A DNA stretch of 64,000 nt from Legionella saoudiensis. GTDB taxonomy: Bacteria; Pseudomonadota; Gammaproteobacteria; Legionellales; Legionellaceae. Position 1 is the first letter of the stretch. Each line of letters starts with the position of its first letter. The translations under genes were made by a program, and so were the position numbers. The stretch covers positions 372,001 to 436,000 of the forward strand of contig NZ_LN901324.1 of NCBI RefSeq assembly GCF_001465875.1, in the 5' to 3' direction. The notes under the pieces are model-generated. The model searched no databases. It saw nothing but the letters and a program-made list of their open reading frames with translations, and had not been told where the DNA came from. Positions 50,662 through 62,200 of this stretch are shown here, in pieces.

Positions 50662-53188
50662 CCACCGCCTCCATTTGTTTTAACCGATAAATCAAATCAA
50701 GGGCTTCTCTAGCGGTTAATTGATCAGGATCAATACGTTCCAGTTCACGTAGTATTGGTGATGGCGCTGAAACTACAGGGTGAAATTGCTCTACCGCAGG
50801 TGCGTTATTTTGCATATGATTTAAATGAGAATGGGCTATTTTAAGTACAGCGACAGGAATGCCTGCCAGCTCTGCGACTTCCAGGCCATAACTGCGATTA
50901 GCAGAACCTGGTTCTACACGATACAAAAATATAATGCGTCCAGTATCTAACGAGGCTTGCAGGTGCACATTGCGGATGCAAGGAAATTGTTGCGGTAAGT
51001 TCGTTAACTCGAAATAATGAGTCGAAAATAAGGTATAGGCTTTAATGGTTGTGGCAAGATATACGCAACTGGCATAGGCTAAAGCCATACCATCATAAGT
51101 ACTGGTTCCACGCCCAATTTCATCAATTAAAACCAAACTTTCTGCAGTAGCTTGCCTTAAAATTTGTGCAGTTTCCGTCATTTCAACCATAAAGGTAGAA
51201 CGACCGGAAGCTAAGTCATCACTCGCACCAATTCGGGTAAAAATACGGTCAATCGGCCCTAGAGTTGCTGTTTTTGCCGGTACAAAACTGCCAATATGAG
51301 CTAAAAGTACAATCAGTGCAGTTTGTCGCATGTAAGTGGATTTTCCACCCATATTAGGGCCGGTAATTAATAAAATATTTTGTGAGGGATTTAACTGTAA
51401 GTCATTTGCAATAAATCGCTCTTGCAATAAATTTTCAATTACTGGATGGCGGCCTTCTTCAATAGATATTTGCGATTGGGCAACCAGGTTTGGACAGCTC
51501 CAATTTAAGCTTTGAGCGCGTTCAGCCAGGGTAACCAGGACATCTAATTGCGCTAATGCGCGGGCCAGTTGGGTGAGTTCATTAATACTACGCTGGATTT
51601 CATCCAATAGGTTATCGTACAACCATTTTTCCCGGGCCAAGGCTTTTACTTGAGCGGAAAGCACTTTCTCTTCAAATACTTTAAGTTCTGGAGTGATATA
51701 GCGCTCAACATTTTTTAATGTTTGCTTGCGATGATAATGGACCGGTGCTTTTTCAGATTGAGCTTTTGACAGTTCAATATAATAGCCTTGCACATTATTA
51801 AAGCCAAACTTCAAGCTAGATAGACCTGTACGTTGTCGCTCATCCTGCTCGAGTTTATCCAAAGTTTCATTGGCACGTGTACTTAACATTCTTAATTCAT
51901 CAAGCTCTTCGTCAAAGCCTGGTGCGATTACACCACCATCACGAATTAATACTGGGGGATTATCAATAATTGCTGTGGCAAGTAGCTGCTGCAACTCAGG
52001 CAAGGGCTTGGTATGTTCTTTGAGCTCTTGAGCCAGTAGGCTTTGAAGCGGCAAAAGGGTTACATGAAGCTCGGGAAGCAGTGTTAAGGTAGTGCCTAAG
52101 GCTTGCAAATCCCGAGGACGTGCTGATTTAAGCGCAATACGTGACACAATTCGCTCCACATCACAAACCTGTCGCAGGAGTTGATGTAATTGTGCATCGG
52201 TGTGTCGCTGAATTATTTCGCTAATTGTTTGCTGCCGCGCTTTAATTAAATGGTGCTGTTTGAGTGGTCTGCTTAACCAGCGCTTTAATAGACGGCCGCC
52301 CATCGCACATGCTGTTCTATCTAATACAGAAATTAGACTGTTTTCCTGACTGCCTTGCACATTTTCAAATAATTCCAAGTGTTTTTGCGTGGAGGAATCC
52401 AGCTGTAAATAATCTTGGGAATTTTCCAGGGTAATGGCATTTAAATGAGGAAGGGCTTGCTTCTGAGTTATTTGCAAGTAAGCTAATAAAGCGCCTGCTG
52501 CAATTAGTGCCGTGGGGTAGTCGTTTTCGCCAAATGCGGCCAGGTCTGCTACTTTAAATTGTTCTCGTAAACGGTGTTGTGCGCTATCTAGATTAAATTC
52601 CCAACCTGGTCTTTGTTTCACGGGAAAGTTAAGGCAGTATTCTTCTAAAGGAGAAGCCTCTTGCAGGAGTAGCTCCGCAGGTTGTAATCGGGTTAATTCC
52701 GCACTGAGCTGGCTAATTTCCAGGAGTTCAAGTAAATGAAATCGGCCGCTGCTTAAATCAACCCAGGCCATACCAATTTTTTGCTTTTGCTGATGCAGAG
52801 CGAGTAGCAAATTATCTTTTTTAGCATCGAGCAATGCTTCATCAGTGACGGTACCTGGGGTAATAATACGGGTTACTTGCCGTTCTACTGGCCCTTTGCT
52901 TGTAGCGGGATCGCCTATCTGCTCGCATATAGCGACGGATTCCCCTTTTTTTATTAGTCTTGCCAGGTAGTTTTCTACCGCATGGTAAGGTACACCAGCC
53001 ATAGGGATAGGTTTATCGGCCGATTGACCACGGTGGGTTAAAGTCAGATCAAGTAATTGAGCCGCACGTTTTGCATCATCAAAAAATAATTCATAAAAAT
53101 CGCCCATACGATAAAGTAAAAGCATGTCAGGGTATTCGGATTTGATGCGCAAATATTGTTGCATCATGGGCGTGTGTGCAGCAGTCAT
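50651..53188 (-). CDS. mutS: DNA mismatch repair protein MutS
   Basis: An 845-residue mismatch-recognition ATPase. The N-terminal mismatch motif is [15 protein letters not shown] (Phe-x-Glu that stacks on the mismatch). Walker [17 protein letters not shown] lies near 612, with [16 protein letters not shown] and [12 protein letters not shown]. It acts with MutL in postreplicative repair. It is the first gene of a leftward mutS-tamA-tamB-hemB run. The ATG is at 53188. Confidence 0.97.
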   Translation of the reverse strand: MTAAHTPMMQQYLRIKSEYPDMLLLYRMGDFYELFFDDAKRAAQLLDLTLTHRGQSADKPIPMAGVPYHAVENYLARLIKKGESVAICEQIGDPATSKGPVERQVTRIITPGTVTDEALLDAKKDNLLLALHQQKQKIGMAWVDLSSGRFHLLELLEISQLSAELTRLQPAELLLQEASPLEEYCLNFPVKQRPGWEFNLDSAQHRLREQFKVADLAAFGENDYPTALIAAGALLAYLQITQKQALPHLNAITLENSQDYLQLDSSTQKHLELFENVQGSQENSLISVLDRTACAMGGRLLKRWLSRPLKQHHLIKARQQTISEIIQRHTDAQLHQLLRQVCDVERIVSRIALKSARPRDLQALGTTLTLLPELHVTLLPLQSLLAQELKEHTKPLPELQQLLATAIIDNPPVLIRDGGVIAPGFDEELDELRMLSTRANETLDKLEQDERQRTGLSSLKFGFNNVQGYYIELSKAQSEKAPVHYHRKQTLKNVERYITPELKVFEEKVLSAQVKALAREKWLYDNLLDEIQRSINELTQLARALAQLDVLVTLAERAQSLNWSCPNLVAQSQISIEEGRHPVIENLLQERFIANDLQLNPSQNILLITGPNMGGKSTYMRQTALIVLLAHIGSFVPAKTATLGPIDRIFTRIGASDDLASGRSTFMVEMTETAQILRQATAESLVLIDEIGRGTSTYDGMALAYASCVYLATTIKAYTLFSTHYFELTNLPQQFPCIRNVHLQASLDTGRIIFLYRVEPGSANRSYGLEVAELAGIPVAVLKIAHSHLNHMQNNAPAVEQFHPVVSAPSPILRELERIDPDQLTAREALDLIYRLKQMEAVDAR

Positions 53189-53326
53189 AATAATTGGCTA
53201 ACAATAAAATTGCTTCGATTCTAACAAAAGCACCTCGGGAAGTCAGTATCTCAGGAGGTTGCGTAGAAGGATGGGCCCTATTTTTCCTTTGAATTATCAG
53301 TACCTCATGGTTGAATTTAAATTTCT

Positions 53327-53355
53327 TTGCTAAACTCAAGATGGAATTATATAAA
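53327..53355 (+). promoter_or_regulatory. Sigma70-type promoter of the small lipoprotein gene
   Basis: TTGCTA (53327-53332), a 17-base spacer and TATAAA (53350-53355), placed 22 bases before the start codon. Match and spacing are good. Confidence 0.65.
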
Positions 53356-53376
53356 AACTAATAGGGAGAATTAATT

Positions 53377-53541
53377 ATGAATCGTTTGGCTCTAATTGCT
53401 GTAACTGGATTTTTGGCTTTAGCTTTAACTGCTTGTGGTGAACACGGTAACAAACAACAACCAACAGCTACTGACAATACTCAACAGCAACAAGGTGCTG
53501 CCCCTGCTCCGCAACAACAAGGTGAAGGCCAAAACCACTAA
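53377..53541 (+). CDS. Small Gln-rich lipoprotein
   Basis: A 54-residue gene with AGGGAGA (53363-53369) seven bases upstream, a clear promoter and a terminator. The N-terminus MNRLALIAVTGFLALALTAC is a lipoprotein signal with lipobox LTAC (Cys20). The 35-residue tail is hydrophilic and rich in Gln, Pro and Ala (QQQQGAAPAPQQQGEGQNH). No family is recognised. It resembles other tiny low-complexity lipoproteins of Legionella envelopes; function unknown. Confidence 0.82.
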   Translation: MNRLALIAVTGFLALALTACGEHGNKQQPTATDNTQQQQGAAPAPQQQGEGQNH

Positions 53542-53562
53542 GATTTTTAGCTTATATTTTAC

Positions 53563-53614
53563 ACCTCTCCGACGTTCTGCGGCTTATCCGCAGGAGGTCG
53601 GTGGAGAGGTTTTT
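53563..53614 (+). terminator. Terminator after the small lipoprotein gene
   Basis: ACCTCTCC-GAC at the left pairs with GTC-GGTGGAGAGGT at the right, with an internal CTGCGG/CCGCAG stem. A TTTT tract follows to 53614. It starts 22 bases past the stop codon. Confidence 0.8.
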
Positions 53615-53654
53615 AACGGCTTGAAATCAAGATCCGACAACTTTCTGGTGCTTC

Positions 53655-54152
53655 ATGAATTCCTTAATCCTTGAAATAGCAACCCTTTTGCAAAAAAAGA
53701 ATTGGCAATTAGTCACAGCTGAGTCTTGCACTGGCGGATTGGTTTCTGGATATCTTACCGAAATTCCTGGAAGTTCAATTTGGTTTGAGCGCGGTTTTGT
53801 CACATACAGCAATCAAGCCAAACAAGAAATGCTTGGAGTATCGAACAAATTGCTTCTTGAATATGGCGCAGTTAGTGAGCCCGTTGCCGCCGCGATGGCT
53901 ATTGGAGCGATACAGAACAGCGCTGGACAAATCGCCCTCTCGGTTACAGGCATTGCAGGCCCTGATGGAGGAAGCATAGAAAAACCAGTGGGCACTGTAT
54001 GCTTTGGTTGGTTTGCTCAAGGTATGAGTCATGCCCAAACTGTCAGAAGGCAATTTTCGGGTACACGCCAGGAGATTCGTTTGGCTGCCTGTCAAGAGGC
54101 TTTAACTGGCGTTTGTTCCCTCCTAAAAAATATTCCCATCGATCCTGCTTAA
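53655..54152 (+). CDS. pncC: Nicotinamide-nucleotide amidase PncC (CinA C-terminal family)
   Basis: A 165-residue stand-alone CinA-C domain, matching E. coli YgaD/PncC length. Landmarks are VTAESCTGGLVSGYLTEIPG and VTGIAGPDGGSIEKPVGTV. It deamidates NMN to nicotinate mononucleotide, recycling the product of NAD-dependent ligase. It lies immediately upstream of recA as in many gammaproteobacteria. Confidence 0.93.
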   Translation: MNSLILEIATLLQKKNWQLVTAESCTGGLVSGYLTEIPGSSIWFERGFVTYSNQAKQEMLGVSNKLLLEYGAVSEPVAAAMAIGAIQNSAGQIALSVTGIAGPDGGSIEKPVGTVCFGWFAQGMSHAQTVRRQFSGTRQEIRLAACQEALTGVCSLLKNIPIDPA

Positions 54153-54158
54153 TTCAGT

Positions 54159-54187
54159 TTGCTGGTTGTTCTTATCTGTGTGATAAT
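54159..54187 (+). promoter_or_regulatory. recA promoter (extended -10)
   Basis: TTGCTG (54159-54164), 17 bases, and GATAAT (54182-54187), preceded by TGT as an extended -10. It lies 35 bases upstream of the recA start. No LexA box (CTGT-N8-ACAG) is visible, in line with the absence of LexA from Legionella. Confidence 0.6.
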
Positions 54188-54222
54188 TTTGTCCTTGCAT
54201 TAACATCTACCTGGAAAAAATT

Positions 54223-55269
54223 ATGGAAGAGAACAAACAAAAAGCTTTAGCAGCAGCTCTCTCGCAAATTGAACGCCAATTTGGTAAGGGCTCAGTAATG
54301 CGCATGGGAGACAGCAATGTATCTCGTGATATCGAAGCAATCTCAACCGGTTCATTAGGTTTGGATATTGCTTTGGGAATAGGGGGCTTACCTAAAGGTC
54401 GTATCGTTGAAATTTATGGTCCTGAATCTTCTGGTAAAACTACGCTTACGCTACAAGTTATTGCAGAGTGTCAAAAAATGGGTGGTACCGCCGCATTCGT
54501 TGACGCCGAGCATGCTTTAGATCCAAGCTATGCGCAAAAACTGGGAGTCAATGTAGACGAGTTATTAGTTTCTCAACCAGATACTGGTGAGCAAGCTTTA
54601 GAAATTACCGACATGCTTGTGCGTTCTGCTGCTGTTGATGTGATTATCGTTGACTCGGTTGCTGCACTAACTCCGAAAGCAGAAATTGAAGGGGAAATGG
54701 GTGACTCTCATGTAGGCTTGCAAGCACGTCTTATGTCTCAGGCATTACGTAAGCTGACGGCAAACATCAAGCGTTCAAATACCCTGGTAATTTTCATTAA
54801 CCAAATCCGGATGAAAATTGGAGTGATGTTTGGTAGCCCTGAAACAACTACAGGCGGGAATGCGTTAAAATTCTATGCTTCTGTACGTTTAGATATTCGC
54901 CGTATTGGTTCGATCAAGAAAGGCGAAGAGATCTTAGGTAGTGAGACTCGTGTTAAAGTAGTTAAGAATAAAGTAGCGCCACCATTTAAGATGACTGAAT
55001 TTGATATCCTTTATAACGAAGGGATTTCACGTGAAAGCGAAATTATTAATTTGGCAGTTCAATTGAATCTCATTGAAAAAGCAGGGGCTTGGTACAGCTA
55101 CAAGCAAGAGAAAATTGGTCAAGGAAAAGACAATGTTCGCTTGTATTTGAAGGATAATCCTCAAATTGCTGCTGAACTTGAGAAGCAAATTCGCTCTGAA
55201 CTATTAGAGAAGAAACAACCTCTGTTGGCATCTGCAACCGAAGATGAGTTTGAGGCTATTGATGACTAA
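54223..55269 (+). CDS. recA: Recombinase RecA
   Basis: A 348-residue strand-exchange ATPase. Walker [10 protein letters not shown] lies at 66-74, the DNA-binding loop 1 near [20 protein letters not shown], and [20 protein letters not shown] forms loop 2. The acidic C-terminal tail ends EDEFEAIDD. It drives recombination, repair and natural transformation. Its last codons overlap recX. Confidence 0.98.
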   Translation: MEENKQKALAAALSQIERQFGKGSVMRMGDSNVSRDIEAISTGSLGLDIALGIGGLPKGRIVEIYGPESSGKTTLTLQVIAECQKMGGTAAFVDAEHALDPSYAQKLGVNVDELLVSQPDTGEQALEITDMLVRSAAVDVIIVDSVAALTPKAEIEGEMGDSHVGLQARLMSQALRKLTANIKRSNTLVIFINQIRMKIGVMFGSPETTTGGNALKFYASVRLDIRRIGSIKKGEEILGSETRVKVVKNKVAPPFKMTEFDILYNEGISRESEIINLAVQLNLIEKAGAWYSYKQEKIGQGKDNVRLYLKDNPQIAAELEKQIRSELLEKKQPLLASATEDEFEAIDD

Positions 55270-55702
55270 AGCATTTGACTGTGCTGTGCGCCTATTATCT
55301 AGGCGTGAGCATAGTGCAATGGAGCTTTATGAGAAAGTAAGGCAAAAGGGATTTAGCTCCGGCGAAGCACAAGAAGCAGTGGATAGATGTCAACAAATGG
55401 ATTTACAAAATGATCATCGTTTTGTTGAAGTATACACACGTTCTCGCATTCGACAGGGCTATGGCCCTTTAAAAATTCGCCAGGAATTAAATGGTAAAGG
55501 GATCGATAAAGGCATAATTCAGGATATTTTGCAGCAAGAAGAAGGCAATTGGTTGGCTTATGCTTTAGAAGTTTGGCAGAAAAAAATCAGAGGCCAGGAA
55601 GAAATGTCATTTAATGAGATGCAGAAACAACAGCGATTTTTACTTTATCGTGGATTTAGTATGGATATTATTGCTCAGGTAACAAAGGAGTTGGAACTGT
55701 AG
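55262..55702 (+). CDS. recX: RecA regulator RecX
   Basis: 146 residues from the ATG at 55262, which overlaps the recA stop and follows GAGG by eight bases; the upstream ATG at 55244 is less likely. The sequence is three-helix repeat modules ([35 protein letters not shown]). RecX limits RecA filament growth. Coupling to recA translation keeps the two in ratio. Confidence 0.93.
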   Translation: MTKAFDCAVRLLSRREHSAMELYEKVRQKGFSSGEAQEAVDRCQQMDLQNDHRFVEVYTRSRIRQGYGPLKIRQELNGKGIDKGIIQDILQQEEGNWLAYALEVWQKKIRGQEEMSFNEMQKQQRFLLYRGFSMDIIAQVTKELEL

Positions 55703-55790
55703 CAAAAATTAACAATTTGGGGCTTGATGCGTATGGATTATTTACGTTTACTCTTCTGCTCATTCCCCTCTATTTGGTATTGATTTGAAT

Positions 55791-58376
55791 ATGAAAAGTT
55801 CTGAAATTAGACAAGCATTCACTGATTTTTTTGCACAACGAGGCCATCAGGCTGTAGAGTCTAGCTCATTGATTCCCGCTAATGATCCTACTTTATTGTT
55901 TACCAATGCCGGTATGGTGCAATTTAAGGATTTATTTTTAGGGCTTGAAACGCGTTCTTACCAACGAGCAGTTACTGCACAACGCTGTGTTCGTGCCGGG
56001 GGCAAACATAATGACTTAGAAAATGTAGGTTATACTGCACGCCATCATACCTTTTTTGAAATGCTGGGTAATTTCAGCTTTGGTGATTATTTTAAACGTG
56101 AAGCCATTAAGTTCGCTTGGGAATTTTTGACTGAAGTTTTGCGCCTGCCTGAAGAGCGTCTATGGGTTACGGTCTATAAAGATGACCAAGAAGCAGAAGA
56201 TATCTGGCTTAAAGAAATGAACGTTTCTCCAGCGCGTTTTTCACGTTGTGGTGAAAAGGATAATTTCTGGTCTATGGGGGATACTGGTCCTTGCGGTCCA
56301 TGTACGGAAATTTTCTATGATCATGGCCCTGATATTGCTGGAGGACCTCCAGGCAGCCCAGATGAAGATGGCGATCGCTACATTGAGATTTGGAACTTAG
56401 TATTCATGCAGTTTAACCGCGATAAAGACGGTAATTTGCATCCACTACCTAAACCTTCAGTTGATACGGGTATGGGACTAGAGCGTCTTGCTGCAGTGGT
56501 GCAAGGTGTGCATAGTAACTATGAAATTGATTCATTCCAATACCTTATTAAATCCATTGCTAAATTGGGTAATATTTCAGATCTAAATCATACCTCGTTA
56601 AAAGTTATTGCAGATCATATTCGTTCTTGCGCGTTTTTAATCGCTGACGGCATTATTCCGGGTAATGAGGGACGTGGTTATGTATTAAGAAGAATTATTC
56701 GCCGCGCAGTACGCCATGGGAATAAACTGGGTTTACCCACTCCATTCTTCTCAAAACTGGTTCAGCCTTTAATCGATGTTATGGGCGATGCTTATCCTGA
56801 GTTAGTCAGTGCCAAAGCGCATGTAGAAAAAATCTTAGCTCAAGAAGAAAATCAGTTTGCCCGTACTTTGGATCAAGGATTACGTTTGCTGCAAGAGCAA
56901 ATGCATTCTCTAGGTGGCCAGGAAATTACAGGTCAAATCGCATTCAAGCTTTATGACACCTACGGTTTTCCCGTGGATTTAACGGCAGACATTGCTAGAG
57001 AGCAAGGTTTATATGTAGATATGGATGGTTTTAACCAGCTAATGCAACAGCAAAGAGAGCAGTCTCAGGCTGCCAGCCAGTTTACCACGGATTATCATGC
57101 CGCATCGCAGTTGGATCATCAGTCTGATTTTCATGGTTATGAAAAAGACAGAATGGAAGGGCAAATTATTGCCTTGTTGCAAGATGGGAAAGAGGTCCAA
57201 TCTTTAAGTGCGGGTATGAAAGGAGCCGTTGTTCTCGATCATACACCTTTTTATGCGGAAAGTGGTGGCCAGGTAGGCGATCGCGGTGTTTTGCTTGCAG
57301 ACCAATTGCGTTTTCGCGTGGATGATACGCAAAAGAATGGCCAGGCCATTGTGCATTATGGTGAAGTAGTTGAGGGCACAATTTTTGTAGACCAATTGGT
57401 TGATGCACAAATTGATGCGCAACGCCGAGAAGCAATTCGTTTAAATCATACCGCAACACACTTAGTACATGCTGCATTAAAAACTATCGTAGGCCCACAA
57501 GTACAACAAAAAGGTTCTTTAGTGGATGCAGAACGTGCGCGTTTTGACTTTTCTCATTTCGAGGCCTTAACGGCAACACAAATACAGCAGATTGAAATTC
57601 TGGTTAATGCGCAGATTCGGGCAAATAATGAAGTAGTAACTCGAGTTATGGATATTGAATCAGCTAAAAAGAGCGGTGCAGTTGCGCTATTTGGTGAGAA
57701 GTATGCTGACGATGTCCGTGTATTGTCTATGGGTGAGTTTTCCAAAGAGCTTTGTGGTGGAACGCACGCACGACGTACAGGTGATATTGGTTTATTTAAA
57801 ATTGTTGCTGAATATGGTATTGCCAGTGGTGTACGCCGCATTGAGCTGGTTACGGGTAGCCATGCTTTAGCCTGGGTAAACCAGCAGCAAGATCTTTTAG
57901 CTGAACTTGCTTCTTTACTCAAAACTAATGTTGCTTCTTTAGCCGAGAAAGTTTCGCAATTAATCCATGATGGCAAAAATTTAGAGAAAGAAGTTGCTAA
58001 GTTACAAAGTGAGAAAGTACAGAAATCAGGTGCTGATCTGGCCAGTGAAGTCGAAGACATTAATGGAATACATTTATTGGTGAAGCAATTAGAAGGAGCG
58101 GATAGTCAGGCTCTGCGCGCTACTTTAGATCAATTAAAATCACGACTGGATTCAGCAGTTATCGTGCTCTTTGTTATTGATCAGGATAAAATGAATGTGA
58201 TTGCTGGGGTAAGCAAGAATATTCTCGGAAAAGTACCTGCAGCCGCAGCTTTAGTACGTCATCTTTGTGGTAAAGGAGGCGGACGCGATGATATGGCTCA
58301 AGGCGGGGGAGTTGTGCCTGCCGATTTAGATGCGAAAATTAATGAAATTAAGGAAATGGTTCGTAATTCGCAATAA
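55791..58376 (+). CDS. alaS: Alanine-tRNA ligase
   Basis: About 861 residues from the ATG at 55791. Class II motifs include [15 protein letters not shown] and [19 protein letters not shown]. The editing domain has [11 protein letters not shown] and the [13 protein letters not shown] zinc site, and the C-terminal C-Ala domain ends in [14 protein letters not shown]. It charges tRNA-Ala and clears mischarged Ser or Gly. Placement after recA-recX is conserved in gammaproteobacteria. Confidence 0.97.
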   Translation: MKSSEIRQAFTDFFAQRGHQAVESSSLIPANDPTLLFTNAGMVQFKDLFLGLETRSYQRAVTAQRCVRAGGKHNDLENVGYTARHHTFFEMLGNFSFGDYFKREAIKFAWEFLTEVLRLPEERLWVTVYKDDQEAEDIWLKEMNVSPARFSRCGEKDNFWSMGDTGPCGPCTEIFYDHGPDIAGGPPGSPDEDGDRYIEIWNLVFMQFNRDKDGNLHPLPKPSVDTGMGLERLAAVVQGVHSNYEIDSFQYLIKSIAKLGNISDLNHTSLKVIADHIRSCAFLIADGIIPGNEGRGYVLRRIIRRAVRHGNKLGLPTPFFSKLVQPLIDVMGDAYPELVSAKAHVEKILAQEENQFARTLDQGLRLLQEQMHSLGGQEITGQIAFKLYDTYGFPVDLTADIAREQGLYVDMDGFNQLMQQQREQSQAASQFTTDYHAASQLDHQSDFHGYEKDRMEGQIIALLQDGKEVQSLSAGMKGAVVLDHTPFYAESGGQVGDRGVLLADQLRFRVDDTQKNGQAIVHYGEVVEGTIFVDQLVDAQIDAQRREAIRLNHTATHLVHAALKTIVGPQVQQKGSLVDAERARFDFSHFEALTATQIQQIEILVNAQIRANNEVVTRVMDIESAKKSGAVALFGEKYADDVRVLSMGEFSKELCGGTHARRTGDIGLFKIVAEYGIASGVRRIELVTGSHALAWVNQQQDLLAELASLLKTNVASLAEKVSQLIHDGKNLEKEVAKLQSEKVQKSGADLASEVEDINGIHLLVKQLEGADSQALRATLDQLKSRLDSAVIVLFVIDQDKMNVIAGVSKNILGKVPAAAALVRHLCGKGGGRDDMAQGGGVVPADLDAKINEIKEMVRNSQ

Positions 58377-58385
58377 AATCCTATA

Positions 58386-58417
58386 TAGCCCGTATCCGAT
58401 TGGTCTAATACGGGCTA
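58386..58417 (+). terminator. Hairpin after alaS
   Basis: TAGCCCGTAT (58386-58395) and ATACGGGCTA (58408-58417) pair perfectly around 12 bases, ten bases past the alaS stop. A CGCTTTTG tract follows, giving a short T-run. Confidence 0.7.
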
Positions 58418-58460
58418 CGCTTTTGTTCTAAATTCAAAAAGCTCACTATAAGGAGATAAC

Positions 58461-58841
58461 ATGAGTTTTATAAAGGAGTTTAAAGAATTTGCTGTCAAAG
58501 GTAATGTTGTTGATTTAGCAGTTGCAGTGGTAATTGGGGCTGCATTTGGCAAAATAGTTAGCTCCTTGGTAAGCGGCATCATCATGCCCTTGATTGGATT
58601 GCTTTTAGGTGGAATTAATATTGCCGGTAAATCAGTCACAGTAGGGGATGCTGTAGTGAAATGGGGTGAATTTACCCAGTCTATTATTGATTTTACGATT
58701 ATTTCTTTTTCCATTTTTATTGCTGTAAAGGGTATTTCGCTTATACGAAAAGAGGAGAAAAAAGAAACTCCTCCAACCCGAGAAGAAGAATTATTAATGG
58801 AAATTCGTGACCTTTTGAAGGGCAAGACGAATATCCAATAA
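58461..58841 (+). CDS. mscL: Large-conductance mechanosensitive channel MscL
   Basis: 126 residues with AAGGAG nine bases before the ATG. The N-terminal amphipathic helix ([21 protein letters not shown]) is followed by TM1 with [23 protein letters not shown]2 near 68-90 and a charged C-terminal bundle. It forms a homopentameric pore that opens under hypo-osmotic shock. Length matches the family (about 135). Confidence 0.96.
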   Translation: MSFIKEFKEFAVKGNVVDLAVAVVIGAAFGKIVSSLVSGIIMPLIGLLLGGINIAGKSVTVGDAVVKWGEFTQSIIDFTIISFSIFIAVKGISLIRKEEKKETPPTREEELLMEIRDLLKGKTNIQ

Positions 58842-58866
58842 GCCGCTTCCTTTGCTTTTAGAGAAA

Positions 58867-58914
58867 CACGTCATCCTAAACATCGTGAGGGGTTTCCTGA
58901 ATGAGGATGACGTG
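58867..58914 (+). terminator. GTCATCC/GGATGAC palindrome after mscL
   Basis: CACGTCATCCT (58867-58877) and AGGATGACGTG (58904-58914) pair over 11 bp and are followed by a T-rich tract (CTCTTTTCCCTTTTTTTT). It carries the same end signature as the array at 1161-1990 and may serve as the mscL terminator. Confidence 0.7.
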
Positions 58915-58994
58915 CTCTTTTCCCTTTTTTTTAAACAAAAAGAACCTCCCTATTATGCTATAATCACAATACTAGCAAATTAAAAAGGACATTT

Positions 58995-59189
58995 ATGAGC
59001 GAGCTACTAAACCTGATTGTGGTAATTATTGTTTTTGGGGTAGCCTTGTGGCTTATCAATGCGTTTATCCCAATGCCTGGTGCAATTAAAAGCCTTTTAA
59101 ATATTTTAGTATTAATTGTTTTAATAATTTATATTTTGCAATTTTTTGGCTTAATTCATATTCTACCGATGGTTCATCTCTTGAGATGA
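58995..59189 (+). CDS. Small Thivi_2564-type membrane protein
   Basis: 64 residues with two hydrophobic helices (about 5-25 and 34-56) joined by FIPMPGAIKS, a loop characteristic of this small conserved protein family of unknown function. AAAAGGA lies upstream of the ATG. A perfect hairpin downstream separates it from the convergent large gene. Confidence 0.8.
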   Translation: MSELLNLIVVIIVFGVALWLINAFIPMPGAIKSLLNILVLIVLIIYILQFFGLIHILPMVHLLR

Positions 59190-59212
59190 CGAACTAGTCA
59201 TAAATACGTCTC

Positions 59213-59240
59213 TTGGTCCCATGATTCCTCATGGGACCAA
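59213..59240. terminator. Bidirectional hairpin between convergent genes
   Basis: TTGGTCCCATGA (59213-59224), TTCC loop, TCATGGGACCAA (59229-59240): a perfect 12-bp stem between the stop codons of two converging genes. Confidence 0.75.
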
Positions 59241-59255
59241 AACCTTTCATTTACA

Positions 59256-62200
59256 TCACTGGTTAAACGAAGGCTGAGGCGAACGTTTAATTAAATGAAA
59301 CTCTATAAGTAATTCGATTAAAGTAGGCTCATTAATTGTTGTTATCATCCCCATGTCTGCATTATTCTGTATGAGTTGTGCAACGAATTGCATGCAATTT
59401 GCTTCCGTTAACGTTAGGGCAATGGGAAGCGGACAATAGAATTGGTTTTTTTCTTGAAGATGTTGTAAAAAGTTCGCTAAACGCCAACCAAAGTAACGAT
59501 ATTCAGGGGGAAGGTTTTGCGGGATTCGTGCGCAAGCTATATTACATAAGGTCTTTGAATTTCCTGTAAATACAGGTAATACATGAAGCTTTGCGAATGC
59601 ATCGTTAATTTCCTCAATACTACATTTTAAGAATAATTTTCTTAACACATGGTCCAGCCTAAATATATTCCCCTTGCCCTGCAAATAGACGTTAAGAATA
59701 TCAAGCCACTGGGGTTGCAGCTCTTTTAAAGCTATATTCATATTTGGAGTAAGCTTATAATCAGGATAGTTAATCATTAATTTTGCTAAGCGAAATAAAC
59801 GAACAGGATCTTGTTTAAGGCTTTCAACAGGTGTTCCCAACACATCAGAAATCTTTTTATCTGCTCTATTTGCTAAGGCATTGGAAAAACTAAAAATAGA
59901 AAATTGGGATTGATCAGTAAACTCCATATAGAGCGCATTAAGATTGAAGTCGCGCGCGTAAAAATCGGCTTCTAATAACTCTTGCTCTGTTTGCGTTGAT
60001 GCTAAAAACTTCGCAGAAAAATCAATGAAAATTTTGGGAGTTAAAGCACAATACAAGATGGGGTATTTAAAACTTCGCTGTTCTGAAGTAATTTTCTTCT
60101 TTGACAGATAATGTTGAATTTCATACAAGGGAATGTTTAAAACTAATAAGTCATAATCATTGGGTTCTTTACCATCCAGCATATTCCCTGGAGCTGCCCC
60201 AGTTAAATAAAATTTTCCTTTAGGAAATTCTTTGCGTAGCTCGTCAATGAGTTCCAACAACTCATTCGGTATTTGTGAGCGGTTTAGAAACACAGCCGAA
60301 TTTTGGAGGGTGGAAGTAGAATGGGCCGTGGGTTGCTTTATTGGCTCTACAGCCTCTATGGGAGTAATTGTACTCTCATCACTAGATATAACCCCCAATT
60401 GGGATATATTGGGGGTGCTTGTATCGGTTGCCGGTGTTTGTATTACGGGTTTATGGTTTTTTTTAGGTAAAGCCGTTTCTTTTTTAGGTTTTGCTTGCAC
60501 CGTTCCAGATTTTATTTTTGAAGGTGTCTGTTTTGCTGGGGTGCTTGTTTTTGCAGAAACATCTACCTTTTCTTGTTTATTTCTTTTCGTACTTGTAGCT
60601 GTTTTGGGCTGGGTTGTTTTCAGTGGCGTAGTGACTGCTTTACTACTTTTTGTCGAAATCGGTTTAGGGCTTGAGACAACAGGGGCGTCCTGCACTACAT
60701 CAGGGACTTTTTCTTGGTCACTCAAGGCCATAACTTCGGAAAGCATAGATGGTTTTTCAAGTACAGTAGGAACAGCATTGGATGCAGGAGGTAAAATACT
60801 AATTAGTTCCTGTTGTACTGTGGATGGTTCCTGAATTATTCCAGTCAGTAGTGTTTGCTTATTCTTTTCTTGCTGCGCAGAAGATGGTAGTACCTCGGGT
60901 ATCTTTTTAACTTTATTTAAAGAGGATTCGAAGAGTTTATTAATCGTTTTTTGTTGGGTTGAAGATAAATATTTTTTAATAAAGCTGTTGTAATGTCCTT
61001 TATATTCATCTTGGGCTGTTTTATTGTCGCTTCGCGCAAATTGTTGAACCATTTTTTTTGCCAAGTCAAATAATTGTTCATTAGCGAGGGATCCCATTTT
61101 AAAATTAAGCTTTGATTTTTTTAATTTCTCTATATAGGGCTCTTCCATTGAATTAAATTTAAGTGTAGGAGTACTACCAGATAACCATTGCTCCAATCGA
61201 CAGCACATACAATATAAAGCAATTCTGGCATCGATCATCTCTTTATCTGGATGTGCTACAAACTGGATTACGTCATCATGCAGTAAATAGGCTTCCGTAT
61301 ATTTCCCTAAAGAAAAGAGCTTTTGTACTAACAAACAACTGTTATCATGTATTTTTTTGTAAAATTCCAAGGTTTTCATAGAAAAAAAGCAAATCATTTG
61401 GGATAAGCCAATGAGTTGTTCTTCTTGTTCTAGTTGCTTGATATTATTTAATGAATCAATAATAAAATACTCTAGAAACTCTCTATCTTCTGGCTTTTTA
61501 AGTGATTTTCGCATGGAGGTATCTTGCTTTTGAAATTCGACGCGAAAAATTTGCTTTAGTTCATTGAGCGAGTCATAAAGAAACGGATGTTTGGTATATT
61601 GCGTTGCAAGAATCCCTTGCTTAATGAGTTCTGCTAAAATTTCTAATTTGGTGCTTTGCTCTGTAAACGGGAGTCGAATATGTTTCAGCTCCTTAAATGT
61701 ACCGCTGGGATTTTTTAGATAATATGTTGCTAAAATCATAAATTGGAGGACATGGGATACGGGCTGGGCGTTTTGTACGGAGTTTAATAATTGTTCGCAT
61801 GAGGAGGGAGATGCTGAATTAAAGACAAAATCATAAAACCATTCTAGTTGTGCTAAGATTTCAGACGAAAGAGTATTATACTGACGAATTAATTCTAGGG
61901 TATTGTCCCAGTCATTTTTATTATTATTTAGTAACAAAGCAAGGATTAAACAATTTAATGCATGCTCGTCAGTGCATAGAAATTTCTTAGTGCTTTCCTG
62001 AAGAGCACTAATTTCCTTGAGAAATTTGCTAATCGCGACGCCAGTATTTTCTTTGGAATTAATACCTTTTATATCAGTACCCACTTTAAAATAACGCGCG
62101 ATTTGCGAAACCCAAATGAAAAGGCGGCGCTCATCATCAAAAGAAGTGGTTTTTTGCAATGAGGCCTCATCAAAATATAGACTGTTGCCCGCATTGAAGG

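Noticed and set aside
53775..54095. 106-codon minus-strand frame inside pncC
   Set aside because: It is antisense to the well-conserved PncC motifs and has no supporting signals.
54153..54222. LexA operator at recA
   Set aside because: CTGT occurs, but no ACAG follows at the required spacing.
57554..58060. 168-codon minus-strand frame inside alaS
   Set aside because: It is fully antisense to the conserved editing and C-Ala region of alaS, and the product is Ser-rich and unlike any family I know.
60232..60834. 200-codon plus-strand frame opposite the nucleotidyltransferase-like gene
   Set aside because: It lies antisense to the low-complexity Lys/Thr/Pro linker, whose codon bias creates open frames on the other strand. 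Its product is Cys/Gly/Val-rich without family resemblance.
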